In this document: piece by piece, positions 8,579 to 16,326 of the stretch
Numbering within the stretch: position 1 is the first letter of the stretch
Layout of the letters: every line of letters begins with the position of its first letter
Source: Ruminococcaceae bacterium YAD3003
GTDB lineage: Bacteria; Bacillota; Clostridia; Saccharofermentanales; Saccharofermentanaceae
DNA: 64,000 nucleotides
Reading direction: 5' to 3'
NCBI GenBank assembly: GCA_900107185.1
Contig: FNPA01000007.1
Coordinates: 62,001-126,000 of the forward strand
Position numbers and translations under genes: made by a program
Notes under the pieces: model-generated
The model's database searches: none
What the model saw: the letters and a program-made list of their open reading frames with translations, nothing else
What the model was told of the DNA's origin: nothing

Positions 8579-9673
8579 TTACAAAGAGAATATCAATCCT
8601 GCCAAAGGTGACATTACTATCATGAGCACCGAGAAGCAGAATGAGTTAACAGAAATCAATGTTGCTCTCTGTTCAGGCGGCACCATACGGTTCAACGCAA
8701 TATCAGATTTGATCTGAATCAGGTCATCGGCAAAAGCAGTAAGGAATCCTCCCAGAGTCATCAGATACCACACACCAGTAAACTCGCTTACCAATCCTAT
8801 GAGAGCGAGCGACAGGCAGAAAACAAACAGTTTTCCGAGTGTTGTTTTCTTCACCTTTCGAGCTGCGAGAGCACCGACGATTCCGCCCATCGACATAATG
8901 AACAGCAACGGTCCCAGAGACCAGTCAGGTATTCCTGTCATAGGGAGCTTCGCCTGAAGGAAGAATAAGAGCAGAACATCGATTCCTCCGACCAGCGCAT
9001 TTCTGAAGATGAGTCCGGCAACTTTCCTGTTTCCTTTGAGAAAGCAAAAACTGCCTGAGATGACATCCTTTATTCTCTTAGACAGGGAATCTCCTGTCTT
9101 CTTCTCAATGACTTTATTCTCGCGCAGGAACAAAAGGAAGACCATGTTAACGGCAGAAATCGCAAATGATAGGATCTGCGCATTCCTGTTTCCCATAATT
9201 ACCGCAACACCTGCAAGGAGCGTAGCAATTCCGTTCGAGATACGGTAGATCGCCGTCTGGTTAGAGATGTATTTGTCGTACTTTTTCTCCTGCCCTTCTT
9301 CCAACAGCGAATCGTATGCCAGCGCACTGTCACTTCCTGATATGAAGTTATAAGACAGAGCAGAAAAACCTACAGATACACATACGGCTGCAAAGCCCGG
9401 AATAAAGCCTCTGACGACGGCCGAGAGCATGGACATGACACAGCTCACAATAAGACTCTTCTTGCGTCCCATGACATCAGCAAACATACCGGAAGGAATC
9501 TCGGCACATAAACTTACAGCGTGGAATACGGTCTCTGCCAACCCGACCTGGATAAGTGAATAACCGTCAGACACCAACAGCAACACCCATGCCGCTCCGG
9601 CGATTGAGATGTTGAACATGAAATTTGAAATGTATAGCAGACCGAGCTGCTTCTTGATATTTAATTTAGACAT
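8579..9673 (-). CDS. MFS transporter
   Basis: Hydrophobic protein of 364 residues with about ten to twelve predicted helices and the MFS loop 2-3 signature FADVMGRKKSLIVS near residue 65. It belongs to the small clostridial MFS group that starts with a positively charged stretch and moves drugs, sugars or metabolites; no substrate motif is visible. It is a little shorter than the usual 390-420 residues. The ribosome binding site GAGGAG lies 6 bp before the ATG and can pair with an upstream CTCCT. The gene is convergent with the alcohol dehydrogenase. Function beyond transport is not inferable. Confidence 0.85.
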   Translation of the reverse strand: MSKLNIKKQLGLLYISNFMFNISIAGAAWVLLLVSDGYSLIQVGLAETVFHAVSLCAEIPSGMFADVMGRKKSLIVSCVMSMLSAVVRGFIPGFAAVCVSVGFSALSYNFISGSDSALAYDSLLEEGQEKKYDKYISNQTAIYRISNGIATLLAGVAVIMGNRNAQILSFAISAVNMVFLLFLRENKVIEKKTGDSLSKRIKDVISGSFCFLKGNRKVAGLIFRNALVGGIDVLLLFFLQAKLPMTGIPDWSLGPLLFIMSMGGIVGALAARKVKKTTLGKLFVFCLSLALIGLVSEFTGVWYLMTLGGFLTAFADDLIQIKSDIALNRMVPPEQRATLISVNSFCFSVLMIVMSPLAGLIFSL

Positions 9674-9679
9674 AAAAAA

Positions 9680-9708
9680 CTCCTCAAAATCTATTCGAAA
9701 TCAAGGAG
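9680..9708 (-). promoter_or_regulatory. Hairpin that can sequester the MFS ribosome binding site
   Basis: Minus-strand mRNA arms CTCCTTGA and TTTTGAGGAG (five Watson-Crick pairs, then two wobbles and an A-T) fold the GAGGAG site into a stem 6 bp before the ATG at 9673. Function inferred. Confidence 0.35.
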
Positions 9709-9741
9709 AAGAATCTGTTTTATAAGTTGAATTATAAGGTG

Positions 9742-9894
9742 TTATTTCCTACAAACAGGCAGACTTCTCCCATAGGACACCTTGATGGAACCAAACATAA
9801 GCTGAATGTTAGGTGTAATCCAATGCATATAAGAAGCGCCTTTCGTTAGTTTAGTTAATGTGAAATATAACACACCGGCTGCGATATGACAACT
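9742..9894 (-). other. Open fragment between genes, possible gene or repeat remnant
   Basis: Minus-strand frame of about 50 codons without a stop, from a TGA near 9895 to TAA at 9742; an internal ATG at 9828 would give 28 residues beginning MHWITPNIQLM and ending SLPVCRK. There is no ribosome binding site at that ATG. The DNA also forms an imperfect stem (GGTGT 9738-9742 and CCTA 9748-9751 with TAGG 9773-9776 and ACACC 9777-9781). I do not recognise it; it may be a relic or part of an interspersed repeat. Confidence 0.25.
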
Positions 9895-9935
9895 TCATTC
9901 ATGGGAATTATGATCATGTATGAAGGTTCTCTCAT
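9855..9935 (-). CDS. Possible 26-residue small protein after the Nudix gene
   Basis: ATG at 9935 is preceded by AAAGGAG with ideal spacing and directly follows the Nudix gene (16 bp gap). The product starts MREPSYMIIIPMNE and ends PVCYISH. The ribosome binding site is the main support; nothing is known about the product. It could be the 5-prime end of a decayed gene whose later part is the fragment at 9742-9894, one frame away. Confidence 0.35.
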   Translation of the reverse strand: MREPSYMIIIPMNEVVISQPVCYISH

Positions 9936-9951
9936 ATTATGTCTCCTTTAA

Positions 9952-10443
9952 TTACCAGCTCTTCTCTTCATGTGATGCGAGCCTGCTACCCTCGTAACAA
10001 AACTTCATTGTAAAGAAACCTGATTCCCTGTTCTCACCAAACAGATAATCAAACATTATCTTATCGCCTTCCCAGATCGGAAGATCATTTATCTCCGTTA
10101 ACGGAACCCAGCACAATTCACCTTCATCGCAAGCATTTTCAGGCAGCTCGAAAGCATCATCAACGCTTGCAGAGAATACGTGCATATATTCAGTCGGATA
10201 TTCAGATGAAATGAAAGTGATAAGGCCTCTGTAGCGGAAGTTATCCAATTCGGAAACAGATATTCCTGACTCTTCAGACAGCTCCCTGATCACGCACTCT
10301 TCAGCAGTCTCATTTGATTCGAAATGACCGCCGATACCAAGATACTTATCGAGGTTCATATCACCTTTTCTGGTCTTGCGGATAAAGAGGCAGTCAGTGC
10401 CTTTTGTTATGTAGATCAATGTTGTGAGATTTTCTATACGCAT
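9952..10443 (-). CDS. Nudix hydrolase (MutT-like)
   Basis: Hydrolyses a nucleoside diphosphate linked to another group; closest in style to 8-oxo-dGTP diphosphatases. The 163-residue protein carries a full Nudix box, G-x5-E-x7-R-E-L-x-E-E-x-G-I, at about residues 37-59 (GGHFESNETAEECV then IRELSEESGI). The N-terminus LTTLIYITKGTDCLFIRKTRKGDMN is typical of the MutT/ YjhB-like subgroup. Downstream of the HD-domain gene with a 51-bp gap, so the two may be co-transcribed. Substrate is not determinable from sequence. Confidence 0.9.
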   Translation of the reverse strand: MRIENLTTLIYITKGTDCLFIRKTRKGDMNLDKYLGIGGHFESNETAEECVIRELSEESGISVSELDNFRYRGLITFISSEYPTEYMHVFSASVDDAFELPENACDEGELCWVPLTEINDLPIWEGDKIMFDYLFGENRESGFFTMKFCYEGSRLASHEEKSW

Positions 10444-10494
10444 GCCAAAAGTATAAAGATATTTGGCATTTACTGCAAACAGGATAACGATTAA

Positions 10495-11085
10495 TTAAGA
10501 AGCGTCTGATACGAGATTACCGGCAGTCTCGCCGAGTTCGAATTCACCGTTGGCAAGAGCAATATTGAAATTAACTCTGTGAATCAGATAAGAAGAAATG
10601 TCGATTCTCAACATCTCTGCAATCGCACACCACTTGTCAGCAAGTGTAACCAAAACTGTCTCGCGGAATGAAGGAAGGCGAAGCGTCAGAGGGAACATGT
10701 GCTTTGCGATAATGTCTCTCTCGATCTCGTTAAGTTCGAAATCCCTCTCAGCGTTCTTAAGAGCGGTGCGGGGATGTGAGAAACCGTGAAGGCCTTCAGC
10801 CTTACCCTTGATGTGCCAGTCGTAAAGAAAATAATCGTGAAGGAGTGCACCTCTAACCAGGCTGTCCTTATCGAATTCGATCTTGAGTGTTTTTTCAAAG
10901 AAATATGCGTAGAGAAGGCTGAACTTCGCAACTGCCAGACAGTGATCGAATACAGTAGTGTTTCCGTGCTGGATAAACTTCTTCATTTCCTGCGCTTCGG
11001 GGCTGATAATTATATTCTTACCGCGAGTGAATAAATCCTTCGCAAGTCTGTATTCTGTGATTTTCTTTGTTTCGTTAACTGACAA
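10495..11085 (-). CDS. HD-domain phosphohydrolase
   Basis: A 196-residue HD superfamily protein. Metal ligands visible are His in TVFDHCLAVAK, the HD pair in ALLHDYFLYDW, a further His in HGFSHPRTAL or IIAKHMFPL, and the distal Asp in TLADKWCAI. This is the compact bacterial HD fold that hydrolyses phosphate esters of nucleotides. Translation appears to begin at TTG 11085 with AGAGG seven bp upstream. A perfect 19-bp palindrome lies 15 bp further upstream. Followed by the Nudix gene. Substrate unknown. Confidence 0.82.
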   Translation of the reverse strand: MSVNETKKITEYRLAKDLFTRGKNIIISPEAQEMKKFIQHGNTTVFDHCLAVAKFSLLYAYFFEKTLKIEFDKDSLVRGALLHDYFLYDWHIKGKAEGLHGFSHPRTALKNAERDFELNEIERDIIAKHMFPLTLRLPSFRETVLVTLADKWCAIAEMLRIDISSYLIHRVNFNIALANGEFELGETAGNLVSDAS

Positions 11086-11100
11086 CCTGAGACCTCTTGC

Positions 11101-11119
11101 GCTTTGATATTATCAAAGC
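11101..11119. promoter_or_regulatory. Perfect palindrome upstream of the HD gene
   Basis: GCTTTGATA-T-TATCAAAGC, 9-bp arms with a single central base, 16 bp before the HD start codon. It could be an operator or a small hairpin. The rest of the 183-bp gap (11086-11268) holds AT-rich DNA with an imperfect stem (CATTTTT and AAAAATG around 11180-11215) that may end the glycosyltransferase transcript. Confidence 0.4.
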
Positions 11120-11268
11120 ATGCCTTTCCACGTCGGATAGGATAACACAAAAGCCGGTTTTTGTATCCACCAAAAAGGCCATTTTTGCACGAAAAAATGA
11201 GGCAATATAGAGTGCCGTTAAATATGCATTTATTCAATCAAACAGAATTGTTAAATAGAGCCCTCAAA

Positions 11269-11994
11269 TCACTTAAAATAGCTCTTTTTGATCTTCAGAT
11301 TCCACCAGATCTTCCATGTGTCGGTGAACATTTTCCAGACATCTTTGAACTTGATTCTTCCAAAAGATTCGCCTCTGGTGAAATTGAGTTCTACAGGCAT
11401 CTCAATGAGAGATGATTTCTTCTTCGAAGCAAGAGCGAGAAGCTCGATATCAAAAGCATATCCGTCTATCCTTCTGAGAGGAACGATCTCTCTTATGAGT
11501 TCACCCTTATAAAGCTTAAGGCCTGTCTGGGTATCGTGACACTTAAGACCGAATAAGACCTTGAGCATGATGTAATAACAAAAGGAAAATAACTTTCGAG
11601 CTGCAGGATATTCGAGTTTGGATTCTTTATGCATCTTAGAACCGATGACGATATCACAACCTGTGTCATTCATCTTCTTGTAGTAGCCGGCAATAAGGTC
11701 AGGAGACAGATCGAGGTCGGCATCGATAAAGCCAACGATGTCACCCCTGCTGTTTACCGCACCCCATGAGACTGCTCCGCCCTTACCGCGGTTAGCATCG
11801 TAGCCAAAGTCTTTTATGTTAGGATTATCGGATGCAGCGCGTGCTACTTCAGCTCCTGTGTTATCTTTGCTGCCATCGTTAACGGCAATAATCTCGTAAT
11901 CTGAACAGAACGCCTGAAGCGCCTTATCAATGACCATGAGGTTATCGTAGATGTGTTCACCTTCGTTATAGGCAGGAACAACGATGCTGAGCAT
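11269..11994 (-). CDS. Family 2 glycosyltransferase (dolichol-phosphate mannosyltransferase-like)
   Basis: GT-A fold transferase of 241 residues likely to load a sugar onto a polyprenyl phosphate. Seen: SIVVPAYNEGEHIYDNLM at the N-terminus, VNDGSKDNT, the metal-binding DADLDL motif in GFIDADLDLSPD, and QTGLKLYKGELIREI, all characteristic of the DPM1/ALG5 group. No membrane helices, so it resembles the soluble DPM1 form. The neighbouring TPM and zinc-ribbon genes lie upstream on the same strand with a 41-bp gap. Acceptor and sugar are not determinable. Confidence 0.88.
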   Translation of the reverse strand: MLSIVVPAYNEGEHIYDNLMVIDKALQAFCSDYEIIAVNDGSKDNTGAEVARAASDNPNIKDFGYDANRGKGGAVSWGAVNSRGDIVGFIDADLDLSPDLIAGYYKKMNDTGCDIVIGSKMHKESKLEYPAARKLFSFCYYIMLKVLFGLKCHDTQTGLKLYKGELIREIVPLRRIDGYAFDIELLALASKKKSSLIEMPVELNFTRGESFGRIKFKDVWKMFTDTWKIWWNLKIKKSYFK

Positions 11995-12035
11995 AAATAT
12001 CCTTCGTAAATTAAAATCCGCGATATTTTAGCACA

Positions 12036-12926
12036 TCAGAAGCGTCCGCCGCCACCGCCGGAGAAACCACCGCCTCCGCCGCCACCGGAGAAGCCGCCTC
12101 CACCGCCACCGCCGGAGAAACCGCCTCCACCGCTGTCGGAAGACATGTGGACAACTTTTCTGCTCTTATACTTATCGAACTTCTCAACAATGTTGGCACC
12201 TGCACCGGAATATACGGAAATAGCGGGAACCTTGTCGAGCTTTCTCGCAGGAGAAGCCAGACCGGTGATGATAAGAGCAAAAACGATAGGAACGAGCAAT
12301 GTAAAGAAAATGATCGGACCATAATTTGTATAAGAGAAATGCTCAAGGTCCTGGGTAATTCCGTTAACGGCAAAACCATACTCGCCGTTGCCCAATTCTG
12401 TCATGTAGTTTCTGAACAACTGATAGCAGTCGTCATCATCTACGGCAAAGTGAGCAGAACCGTATGTATAGAGCCAGAAGAATCTCTGACCCGGAGCATC
12501 CAGAGTAACATCGATCAGGATGCATACGCCGGAGTTATTCTGGAGCGGAACGGTCTTGACGTGATCCATGTAATAATCTTCGGCAAATTTCTTCTCATCA
12601 TCGTCAGAGTTGGAATAACCGCTACCTTTGTCTCTGGTTGTTACGATAACAACATTGATGTCCTTATCCTTGGAAAGTTTCTTTGCCGCATCTGTGATGT
12701 CATCGAGCTCCTCAGCCGTAAAGAGATCAGCATCATCACTGACCTTAACGCTCTTTGCGGGCGAGAGGTTCATGAAGACATAGAAAACGATGCTCGCAAT
12801 GATTATACAGATAAGTGCAATACCTACACCGATCGAAGCACCATTAAGCTCGCTGAATACAGAGAGCTTCGCCTTATTCTGGCTGTCGTTATTCTCAATT
12901 AAAGTATTATCAAATTCAGCGCTCAT
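12036..12926 (-). CDS. TPM-domain membrane protein with Gly-rich tail (YdjH-like)
   Basis: Membrane protein of 296 residues. A helix at about 30-53 precedes an extracytoplasmic TPM domain (about 65-185, including FTAEELDDITDAAKKLSKDKDINVV-type sequence, here split by line), a second helix near 205-225 follows, and the C-terminus is a low-complexity tail of three GGGGFSG-type repeats ending in GGRF. TPM proteins occur in thylakoid repair and, in Bacillus, as YdjH, which works with the zinc-ribbon protein YdjG and SPFH protein YdjI in membrane-stress response. Its start overlaps the upstream zinc-ribbon gene by 4 bp (ATGA), matching a ydjG-ydjH order. The tail is likely cytoplasmic and disordered. 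Confidence 0.82.
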   Translation of the reverse strand: MSAEFDNTLIENNDSQNKAKLSVFSELNGASIGVGIALICIIIASIVFYVFMNLSPAKSVKVSDDADLFTAEELDDITDAAKKLSKDKDINVVIVTTRDKGSGYSNSDDDEKKFAEDYYMDHVKTVPLQNNSGVCILIDVTLDAPGQRFFWLYTYGSAHFAVDDDDCYQLFRNYMTELGNGEYGFAVNGITQDLEHFSYTNYGPIIFFTLLVPIVFALIITGLASPARKLDKVPAISVYSGAGANIVEKFDKYKSRKVVHMSSDSGGGGFSGGGGGGGFSGGGGGGGFSGGGGGRF

Positions 12927-14041
12927 CCCCAGAACCCCCTCATGATAATTCCTAAGAGGAATCTTGTAATAACAGCCAGGATTCCCAGGAGAATAAAGAA
13001 GAACATCATCTTCTTAACAGGGCTGACCGGAACTGTTCCGGCAACTTCACCTGTCTGGCCGTTCATTGCGAAATAATAGAACTTATTACGGTACTTATAT
13101 GACATGAACCATACAGGGAGCAAAGCATAGTTTGCTTCCATCTTATCGATCTTACTCAGGTTCTTCTTGATCCTGAACTTGTCATATGTGCTCCTCAGCG
13201 AACCCTTAAGAGCCTTGTCAATGCCGTCCATACCACGCTTCGTGGCACGTTCAGCAAGGTCTTGAGGTGACTGGTCGTATCTGTCAGCGTAGAAGCCCGG
13301 GAGATATCTGTAATCGTAAGGAATAAGAGCATCAAACTCGAAAGGTTCGATGGCTTCCATTAGCGCATCGTCGACTCTGGTCTCACCATCCAGAGGAACA
13401 TTTCTCCACTCGAGTTTGCCATGTCGGGTAAAATCGAATGTCTCGGTGATCTGATCGTTACCGCTGTAACTGATCTTATCGCCAGTTCCTTCTGCATCGA
13501 CTGTCGCATCAATATTAAAGAGCCAGAACGGTACATACAGGCCCGTCATCTTGGCTACGTTTTTCTTTGAAACGAATCCGAACGGTGTCCACTTACCCTT
13601 GCCTGCCCACTTTATAAAAGCTTCCTCGGCAGACTGTCTGGAATATTTGAACGGAATCATGTACTGGGGCTGGAACTTCTCTGTAAGTCTCTTTCCTACC
13701 AATGCAGGTGAACCGCAGAATGTGCAGAAAGTAGCTGAAGTATGTGAATCGGTAATAAGCTTTGCTCCACAAGCATTACAAACAAACTCTGTCTGCTCGG
13801 GCATGCCGTTATCTGCCTGTGCCTGTTCCTCTCCCTGTTCTTCGCCAGGCATCGGAACGGGTTCTGCCAAAGGAGTTGTCTGGGCAGAATAACCGGTGTT
13901 TCCACCTTCTAATTCTCCGACCTTTACATCCAGCTGTGACGGATCAAAAGATGCTCCGCAACTCTGGCATTCGAGTTTTTGTGTATCAGCATTAAGTGTG
14001 AGATTGGACCCGCAATTCGGGCATTTAAGTGTATCAGCCAT
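12923..14041 (-). CDS. Zinc-ribbon membrane protein (YdjG-like)
   Basis: Protein of about 372 residues with two zinc ribbons: CPNCGSN...CQSCGAS near the N-terminus (TFIIB type) and CNACGAK...CTFCGSP at about 85-110, joined by an acidic linker. A long middle domain (QPQYMIPFKYSRQSAEEAFIKW onward) contains paired Trp/Tyr motifs seen in YdjG-like proteins, and one or two membrane helices end the protein (about 340-365). Start at ATG 14041 with GGGAGGG upstream; the TTG at 14056 would lie inside that site. It overlaps the TPM gene by 4 bp. In Bacillus the homologous pair anchors a membrane-stress complex with PspA and the SPFH protein; here PspA is not nearby. Confidence 0.8.
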   Translation of the reverse strand: MADTLKCPNCGSNLTLNADTQKLECQSCGASFDPSQLDVKVGELEGGNTGYSAQTTPLAEPVPMPGEEQGEEQAQADNGMPEQTEFVCNACGAKLITDSHTSATFCTFCGSPALVGKRLTEKFQPQYMIPFKYSRQSAEEAFIKWAGKGKWTPFGFVSKKNVAKMTGLYVPFWLFNIDATVDAEGTGDKISYSGNDQITETFDFTRHGKLEWRNVPLDGETRVDDALMEAIEPFEFDALIPYDYRYLPGFYADRYDQSPQDLAERATKRGMDGIDKALKGSLRSTYDKFRIKKNLSKIDKMEANYALLPVWFMSYKYRNKFYYFAMNGQTGEVAGTVPVSPVKKMMFFFILLGILAVITRFLLGIIMRGFWG

Positions 14042-14105
14042 ACCTATCCCTCCCAAGTAAAAAGGATACCATAAAAGTCAGTGTATTCCAACTGAAAAGG
14101 GTATG

Positions 14106-14840
14106 TTAACGGGCCTTCTTTCCCGCGTCTGTTTCAAGAAGAGCCTTAAGTGTTTTCTCGTGGCTTCTTGTAGAACGGGGATAGAAAATCTCCTTGTATT
14201 CAATGCCTTTACGATTGCAGATAGCAGAGACAAAAAACTCTGCGAGATTGGGATTTTTAAGAAGGACAGGACCTATGAGACTTATTCCCAGAAGATTGTG
14301 TACACGGGCAGCATCCTTTGTAATCGGAACGTTTCCGATCACCTTGATGGCATCACAGCACATGTCCTCAGTGCTGTCAGGAATACCCGCGCGGTTAACA
14401 AATCCGACAAAGCGGTCCTTCGTGGCAACTTCTTCGAGAACAACATCTCCTGTGTAACGCTTTTCGAGCTGTTCCTTAAATGAATAGTTGAAGATGCCGA
14501 GGCCTTCTAAGAAAGTGCCGTCAGCAGTAGTAATACCCTTGCCGAGCAGATCGTAACTGTTGCCCGTAAAGAGCATCGGAACACCGTTTACTACGGCTCT
14601 TAAAAGTGATCCCTTGAATCTAGACAAATGAGCAAGAGCCAGGTTTCTGTTCGACTCATACCCTGAACCCATGTATACAAAATCAGCATCAAAATCGATA
14701 TCGTCATCGTATACCGTGCTGTTCTCGATCACGACATTGAATCCCTGGTCTTCGAGCCTGCGCTGCATTATACGGACGTTACCGTTATCGCCATAAAGAT
14801 TCATGAAATCAGCATACAAATAAAGGATCTTTACTGTCAT
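14106..14840 (-). CDS. gatD: GatD-like glutamine amidotransferase, catalytic residues missing
   Basis: By family, GatD frees ammonia from glutamine and passes it to MurT to amidate lipid II D-glutamate. This 244-residue protein aligns along its length with S. aureus GatD (NLYGDNGNV near the N-terminus, DGTFLEGLGIF at 107-117, LLGISLIGPVLLKN at 183-196). The nucleophile motif ICGGYQ reads TGNSYD here, so Gly93 stands where Cys94 is expected, and the catalytic His of YLHGP is Ile189. Both residues of the glutaminase pair are thus absent and glutamine hydrolysis is not expected. It overlaps murT by 4 bp. It may be a structural subunit, use free ammonia, or serve another reaction. Confidence 0.85.
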   Translation of the reverse strand: MTVKILYLYADFMNLYGDNGNVRIMQRRLEDQGFNVVIENSTVYDDDIDFDADFVYMGSGYESNRNLALAHLSRFKGSLLRAVVNGVPMLFTGNSYDLLGKGITTADGTFLEGLGIFNYSFKEQLEKRYTGDVVLEEVATKDRFVGFVNRAGIPDSTEDMCCDAIKVIGNVPITKDAARVHNLLGISLIGPVLLKNPNLAEFFVSAICNRKGIEYKEIFYPRSTRSHEKTLKALLETDAGKKAR

Positions 14841-16180
14841 GTAAGTTCCCTCCTTGTAACGATCGAGAGAATCTTTTCTTTATCAGAGAAACATGTAATT
14901 ACATAGAGATATGAATCAAGATTATTGCAGTTATCTGCTGCCTCCTGAACAGTCTCATAAACCTGGACCTTATCCTGGTCGATTCCTGCCAGATCAAATC
15001 TTACAGCAAGGTCATCGCAATACTGGCCGACCAGGAAGATCTTATCGATCTCAGTTTCCTTGAGCTTCTCGAAATTAATATCCCAGAGCCAGCTGGAATC
15101 AGAAGTGTAATACTTACGGCTGATCGCATCGACGATGATCATTACACTCTTTTTCCTGCTGTCACCTACAACAACATCGATCGAACGGTCATAAGAAACT
15201 GAATTTTCATGCTTTGACAAAAGGAGTCTTCCCTGTGTCTTGCCCAATGTAAAGTCAGAGATACGGCCTGACTTAAGGACGTATCCGCTGAGAGAAGAAG
15301 CAACCTTTTCAGGTTCAATTCCAATGGCTGTTGCAGCAGTAAATGCAGCCAGGATATTGTAGCAGTGGTAGATTCCCGTAAAGAAAACGGAAATCTCGTA
15401 CTTATCATCGATAGTGATCGAAGCTTTACCGTTCTCATCTTTTGTCTCGGTAAGAGCATGATCGATCTTAGGTCTTGAGAAACCACAATGGAGACATTTG
15501 AACTTACCGATGTGGTTATAGTGGTAATACTCATATTTCATGGGCTTCTTACAAATGGGGCAATATTTGCCGTCATCGTAAACGCCTTCATTCCTGAGCT
15601 TATCTCCGGGAAGGATTCTGGCGCCGAAATAAATAGTGCCTTCCCTGTCCTTACCAAAGCTTGCAACCAGCGGATCGTCGGCATTGAGGATCAGCGTCAT
15701 ATCATCGTAGATAGCCTGACCAATGATGCTCTTGATCCATTCAGGATGGCCGTTTCTGGTCATCTGATCTCTATAAAGGTTATTAATTACCAGATATTTG
15801 GGATGAAAATACTTAAATGTATGTCTGGCATAACGTTCATCAGCTTCGAGCAGAACGATATCACTTAACACCTTACCCTTCATGTTGGAAGCGCCTAAAA
15901 GGAAAGTAACCACGCCTTCGATCTGGTTGGAACCTTCTTTGTTATAAGCAACCTTATATCCGTTGTTCTGGAGCACGTGGGCGATCATTTCAACAGAAGA
16001 TGTCTTACCGTTTGAACCTGTAACAGCAATTGAGAGTTCCGGGAGCTCCAAATGAGCCAGAATGTCCGGACAGATCTTCAATGCGTATTTGCCGGGCAGA
16101 CTCGAACCGCGCCCGAAAAGCTTTGCCAAGCCTCTGACCGCCTTGCAAACTACTAATGCTGTAAATGCTCGTATCTTCAT
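14837..16180 (-). CDS. murT: MurT-like Mur ligase domain protein
   Basis: ATP-dependent ligase partner of the GatD-like protein, 447 residues. Seen: P-loop TGSNGKTS at 54-61, the Mur ligase core with LEADERYARHTF and LNADDPLVAS, a four-Cys zinc ribbon CPIC...CLHC in the insertion typical of MurT, and the DUF1727-type C-terminal domain with SWLWDINFE. The family motifs around NPAGFN and N-D-x-x-A-D-G that precede SW are largely altered (HENSVSYD and VDAISRKYYT). Together with the degenerate GatD this suggests a diverged paralogue. The ATG at 16180 has no clear ribosome binding site and an extended -10 lies 9 bp upstream. Confidence 0.85.
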   Translation of the reverse strand: MKIRAFTALVVCKAVRGLAKLFGRGSSLPGKYALKICPDILAHLELPELSIAVTGSNGKTSSVEMIAHVLQNNGYKVAYNKEGSNQIEGVVTFLLGASNMKGKVLSDIVLLEADERYARHTFKYFHPKYLVINNLYRDQMTRNGHPEWIKSIIGQAIYDDMTLILNADDPLVASFGKDREGTIYFGARILPGDKLRNEGVYDDGKYCPICKKPMKYEYYHYNHIGKFKCLHCGFSRPKIDHALTETKDENGKASITIDDKYEISVFFTGIYHCYNILAAFTAATAIGIEPEKVASSLSGYVLKSGRISDFTLGKTQGRLLLSKHENSVSYDRSIDVVVGDSRKKSVMIIVDAISRKYYTSDSSWLWDINFEKLKETEIDKIFLVGQYCDDLAVRFDLAGIDQDKVQVYETVQEAADNCNNLDSYLYVITCFSDKEKILSIVTRRELT

Positions 16181-16189
16181 AACCCCGTA

Positions 16190-16198
16190 ATTATAGCA
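16190..16198 (-). promoter_or_regulatory. Extended -10 promoter of murT-gatD
   Basis: Minus-strand TGCTATAAT ends 9 bp before the murT ATG, leaving room for at most a few untranslated bases. No good -35. A 7-bp inverted repeat CAGGTTT/AAACCTG (16209-16235) lies just upstream in the divergent region. Confidence 0.5.
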
Positions 16199-16292
16199 AA
16201 TTTGAATTCAGGTTTCTTTATTTGTCACAAACCTGTAAATTCCCGTTCTGAAAGTTATCAGGCAGTTTGGAAAGAAAATGCACAAGAAAAGG

Positions 16293-16320
16293 TTTACATT
16301 TTCGGATTGTGGTATATAAT
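16293..16320 (+). promoter_or_regulatory. Promoter of pheL-pheA
   Basis: TTTACA (16293-16298), 16-bp spacer, TATAAT (16315-16320). The expected transcription start falls at about 16326-16328, on or next to the leader peptide ATG. Confidence 0.75.
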
Positions 16321-16326
16321 TGCCAC

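Noticed and set aside
11010-11237. 75-codon frame across the HD gene start
   Set aside because: Mostly overlaps the HD gene in another frame and has no motif or ribosome site.
12011-12379. Repetitive Val/Ala/Ser-rich frame that looks like a surface repeat
   Set aside because: It is the out-of-frame reading of the Gly-rich tail of the TPM gene.
12147-12902. 251-codon open frame on the plus strand
   Set aside because: It lies wholly opposite the TPM gene, whose domain and coupling to the zinc-ribbon gene are clear; the product has no recognisable motif.
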